Of a stretch of DNA of 62,472 bases, positions 60,812-62,472 are shown piece by piece (position 1 is the first letter of the stretch; each line of letters opens with the position of its first letter). Source of the DNA: Bryobacteraceae bacterium (lineage in GTDB: Bacteria > Acidobacteriota > Terriglobia > Bryobacterales > Bryobacteraceae); contig JAICJH010000038.1 in assembly GCA_025928545.1 (NCBI GenBank), forward strand, positions 1-62,472, given 5' to 3'. The notes beneath the pieces are model-generated. The model made no database searches. It was not told the DNA's origin and saw nothing but the letters and a program-made list of their open reading frames with translations. Position numbers and translations under genes: made by a program.

Positions 60812-62244
60812 CGTGTGCTCTCCGCTTCGCGTATCGCGGTACCGAGCACCCAAAAATAAACCGGAAGAACGCGCCAGTAAGTAATCAAATCGCCCGAAAG
60901 CATCTGCACCATCTCACCGGCCCAGAAACAAAAAATCCATTCGCCCAGGAATGAGGCGCGCGGAAGCCGCGATTTTGCAACGCGCAATCCGTTCTTCAGG
61001 ATCAGATAATTCAAGACCAGAAACGCCGTCAACCCGATAAGCCCAGTTTCCACCAGCAGGCTGAGGTAGGTATTGTCCGCAACCGTCGGTGCTCCCACAA
61101 TGCTCGTGTAGGGCAGCGTCTTGTAGCCGATCCCGAAAACCGCATGCCAGGGCTGGCTCGCCAGAAAACTCGTCAGGGTGGACCACGTACCCAGGCGTCC
61201 GGTCAGCACGCCGTCCGGTGTGACCAGAATGTTTTCGAACGAAGTGCTGATGCGGGTCCAGTAATTCAATGCGAACCCGGGGAGTGCAATGCGTACGATC
61301 GCGGCCGCGGCGGCCAGCGATATCGCGGCGCCCGCCAGCATTCGTCCCACCCGGACCCGCCGCACTGTCGCCAGCGCGATGCACGCCACCAGGACCGCGA
61401 TGATGGATGCCCGCGAATACGAAAGTATCAGCGCCCCGGCAAAGACCAGACCGCCGAGTGCCAGCACCGGCCGTGGCAATGGAGATTGCGCACGCGGCCG
61501 GAAGAAAGCCACCACCGTCATCACCAGAAAAAAAGCACAGAAGTTACCGAGCGTGCTGGCTTCGTAAAACAGCCCTTGCGCGCGGCGAAACACGCCTTCG
61601 TCTAGCCAGACGAATTGCTCCTCGTATCCCGCCGGGGCGGGGAACTGGAAATAGAAGTCTGCGCAAGCGAACAGAGCAGCAAGCAGCGCTGTAATATACA
61701 GAAAACGCACGAAAGGCTGCGTTCTCTCCGCTTCCCGCGGCCCGGATGCGGCCCACGCAAAGACGTATACCCCGATTGCGAACAGACCGACGCGTAGCAG
61801 CGAATGTCCGGCAATCGTGATTCCCGAGTAGTACGCTGCAAAAGACAAGCTCATCAGGAGCGTTCCCAGAAAGACCAGGAATGCCGCGGTCAGAGGAACG
61901 TGCGACGAACGCCACTGCCGTAGCCGAACGACCCCGGCCAGCGCGCCGAGCGCAACAACGAGCGGCGCCGTATGCACCCCCGAATCCCCCAGGGGCAATG
62001 GCAGGGGAGGTGTAAGCAGCAGGCAAAGAAAGAACAGGACCAGCCAGCGTTGCGGTCGGAGAATCGTCCACCACGCGCCTCCCGCGACCACGCCGGGCGC
62101 GAGCAGGGCAAGCTTCATCCACGGGCTGGCCGCCATCGCGATAGCGGCCGCCCATAACCCGAGCAACAGGGGCACGATGACGTCCGGCCGGCGCCACCGG
62201 CTGGCATCCCACCAATTCCCCGAGGCCTGATCCCCACTTGTCAT
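60808..62244 (-). CDS. O-antigen ligase/Wzy-type polymerase-like membrane protein
   Basis: 478 residues with 10-12 membrane helices and a large periplasmic loop in the second half (about 300-380) holding GRLGTWSTLTSFLASQPWHAV (start of the loop motif) and GIGYKTLPYTS. The WaaL/Wzy family is weakly conserved, but the GxGxxxxPY-like loop, the ADNTYLSLLVETGLIGL helix and the context support the call. It would join lipid-linked glycans (polymerase) or attach them to an acceptor (ligase). It is the first gene of the operon with the GT4 gene. Confidence 0.82.
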   Translation of the reverse strand: MTSGDQASGNWWDASRWRRPDVIVPLLLGLWAAAIAMAASPWMKLALLAPGVVAGGAWWTILRPQRWLVLFFLCLLLTPPLPLPLGDSGVHTAPLVVALGALAGVVRLRQWRSSHVPLTAAFLVFLGTLLMSLSFAAYYSGITIAGHSLLRVGLFAIGVYVFAWAASGPREAERTQPFVRFLYITALLAALFACADFYFQFPAPAGYEEQFVWLDEGVFRRAQGLFYEASTLGNFCAFFLVMTVVAFFRPRAQSPLPRPVLALGGLVFAGALILSYSRASIIAVLVACIALATVRRVRVGRMLAGAAISLAAAAAIVRIALPGFALNYWTRISTSFENILVTPDGVLTGRLGTWSTLTSFLASQPWHAVFGIGYKTLPYTSIVGAPTVADNTYLSLLVETGLIGLTAFLVLNYLILKNGLRVAKSRLPRASFLGEWIFCFWAGEMVQMLSGDLITYWRVLPVYFWVLGTAIREAESTR

Positions 62245-62246
62245 TT

Positions 62247-62472
62247 TCCGGTTACCGCATGCTGAAGGCGCGCTCGGACTGGATCGCCATGGCGCGGCTG
62301 TATCCGAATGCGGTTGCCAGGTACGCCAGCGATGCGGCCAACGATATTACGCCGGGACAGAAGGTGCCTGACGTGCTGCCGAATTATGCGTTTGGCGTGA
62401 ACCTGTCGTGGGAAGTGGATATCTGGAAAAAGCTGCGCAACTCCAAAAAGGCTGCTATCTACAGGTACCTCT
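62247..62472 (+). pseudogene. TolC-family outer-membrane factor fragment at the right edge
   Basis: From about 62247 the plus strand reads FSGYRMLKARSDWIAMARLY, then ANDITPGQKVP, DVLPNYAFGVNLSWEVDIW and KKLRNSKKAAIYRYL to the edge. This is the internal part of a CusC/OprM-like outer-membrane factor (the NLSWEVDIWKKLRN segment is characteristic), without signal peptide or the first 100 or so residues, and with no ribosome binding site. The best resemblance I recall is to Bacteroidota-type proteins. It begins three bases after the Wzy-like start codon, so it is either a truncated gene, a transferred fragment, or an assembly junction. Confidence 0.6.

Noticed and set aside
1..62472. CRISPR arrays, insertion sequences, tRNA or rRNA genes
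   Set aside because: Gaps between genes are short and were read through by eye; no spaced identical repeats, transposase motifs or cloverleaf-like sequences were found.

Overview
The window reads as one GC-rich, gene-dense bacterial chromosome segment, most likely from a soil member of the Acidobacteriota (Bryobacterales/Solibacter type). The main evidence is two genes of the TIGR03435 family (3131-4114 and 35973-36794), a family known mainly from soil acidobacteria. The mix of accessory respiration, polysaccharide synthesis and radical SAM genes fits such a host. No rRNA, tRNA, CRISPR array or insertion sequence was recognised.

Layout. 1-7.2 kb: partial tannase/feruloyl esterase, a GT39-like membrane glycosyltransferase, the remnant of another one, a TIGR03435 protein, two tandem TPR proteins and clpX. 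7.2-15.2 kb: a tripartite RND efflux pump (membrane fusion protein, permease, TolC-like), divergent from a NarL-type histidine kinase whose 3' end overlaps a convergent response regulator. 15.3-22.3 kb: two paralogous receiver-like proteins, a CPA1 Na+/H+ antiporter, lon, a DUF4142 protein, a lysine-rich DUF6496 protein and a DedA-rhodanese fusion.

22.3-31.0 kb (minus strand): a tightly coupled operon built on a carrier protein, an acyl-CoA dehydrogenase, a class II aaRS-like amino acid:[carrier protein] ligase, DUF1839, a GH2 glycosidase, a two-domain alpha/beta hydrolase and a methyltransferase. It looks like a small non-ribosomal amino-acid tailoring pathway.

31.5-43.5 kb (minus strand): a respiratory supercluster. 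It encodes an OmcA/MtrC-type surface decaheme cytochrome, a DmsE-type decaheme cytochrome, an MtrB/PioB-type outer-membrane barrel, a four-module tetraheme cytochrome and a small cytochrome c. These are followed by a TIGR03435 protein, a bd-oxidase-like membrane subunit, a Rieske protein, cytochrome b and a CydA-like oxidase subunit with two c-heme sites. Together they could form an electron route across the envelope, in either direction. A CRP/FNR-like palindrome precedes the first gene.

43.7-62.5 kb: an envelope/exopolysaccharide locus (WbaP-like initiating transferase, two GT4 glycosyltransferases, Wzy/O-antigen-ligase-like protein, HprK-like kinase, nucleotidyltransferase, ECF sigma factor). 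Embedded in it is a 10-kb minus-strand operon of four B12-binding-type radical SAM proteins, one radical SAM/SPASM protein, three methyltransferases and an amidohydrolase, nearly all joined by stop/start overlaps. No known pathway fits this set, so it is the best candidate for an undescribed biosynthetic system. The right edge carries a piece of a TolC-family gene without its 5' part.
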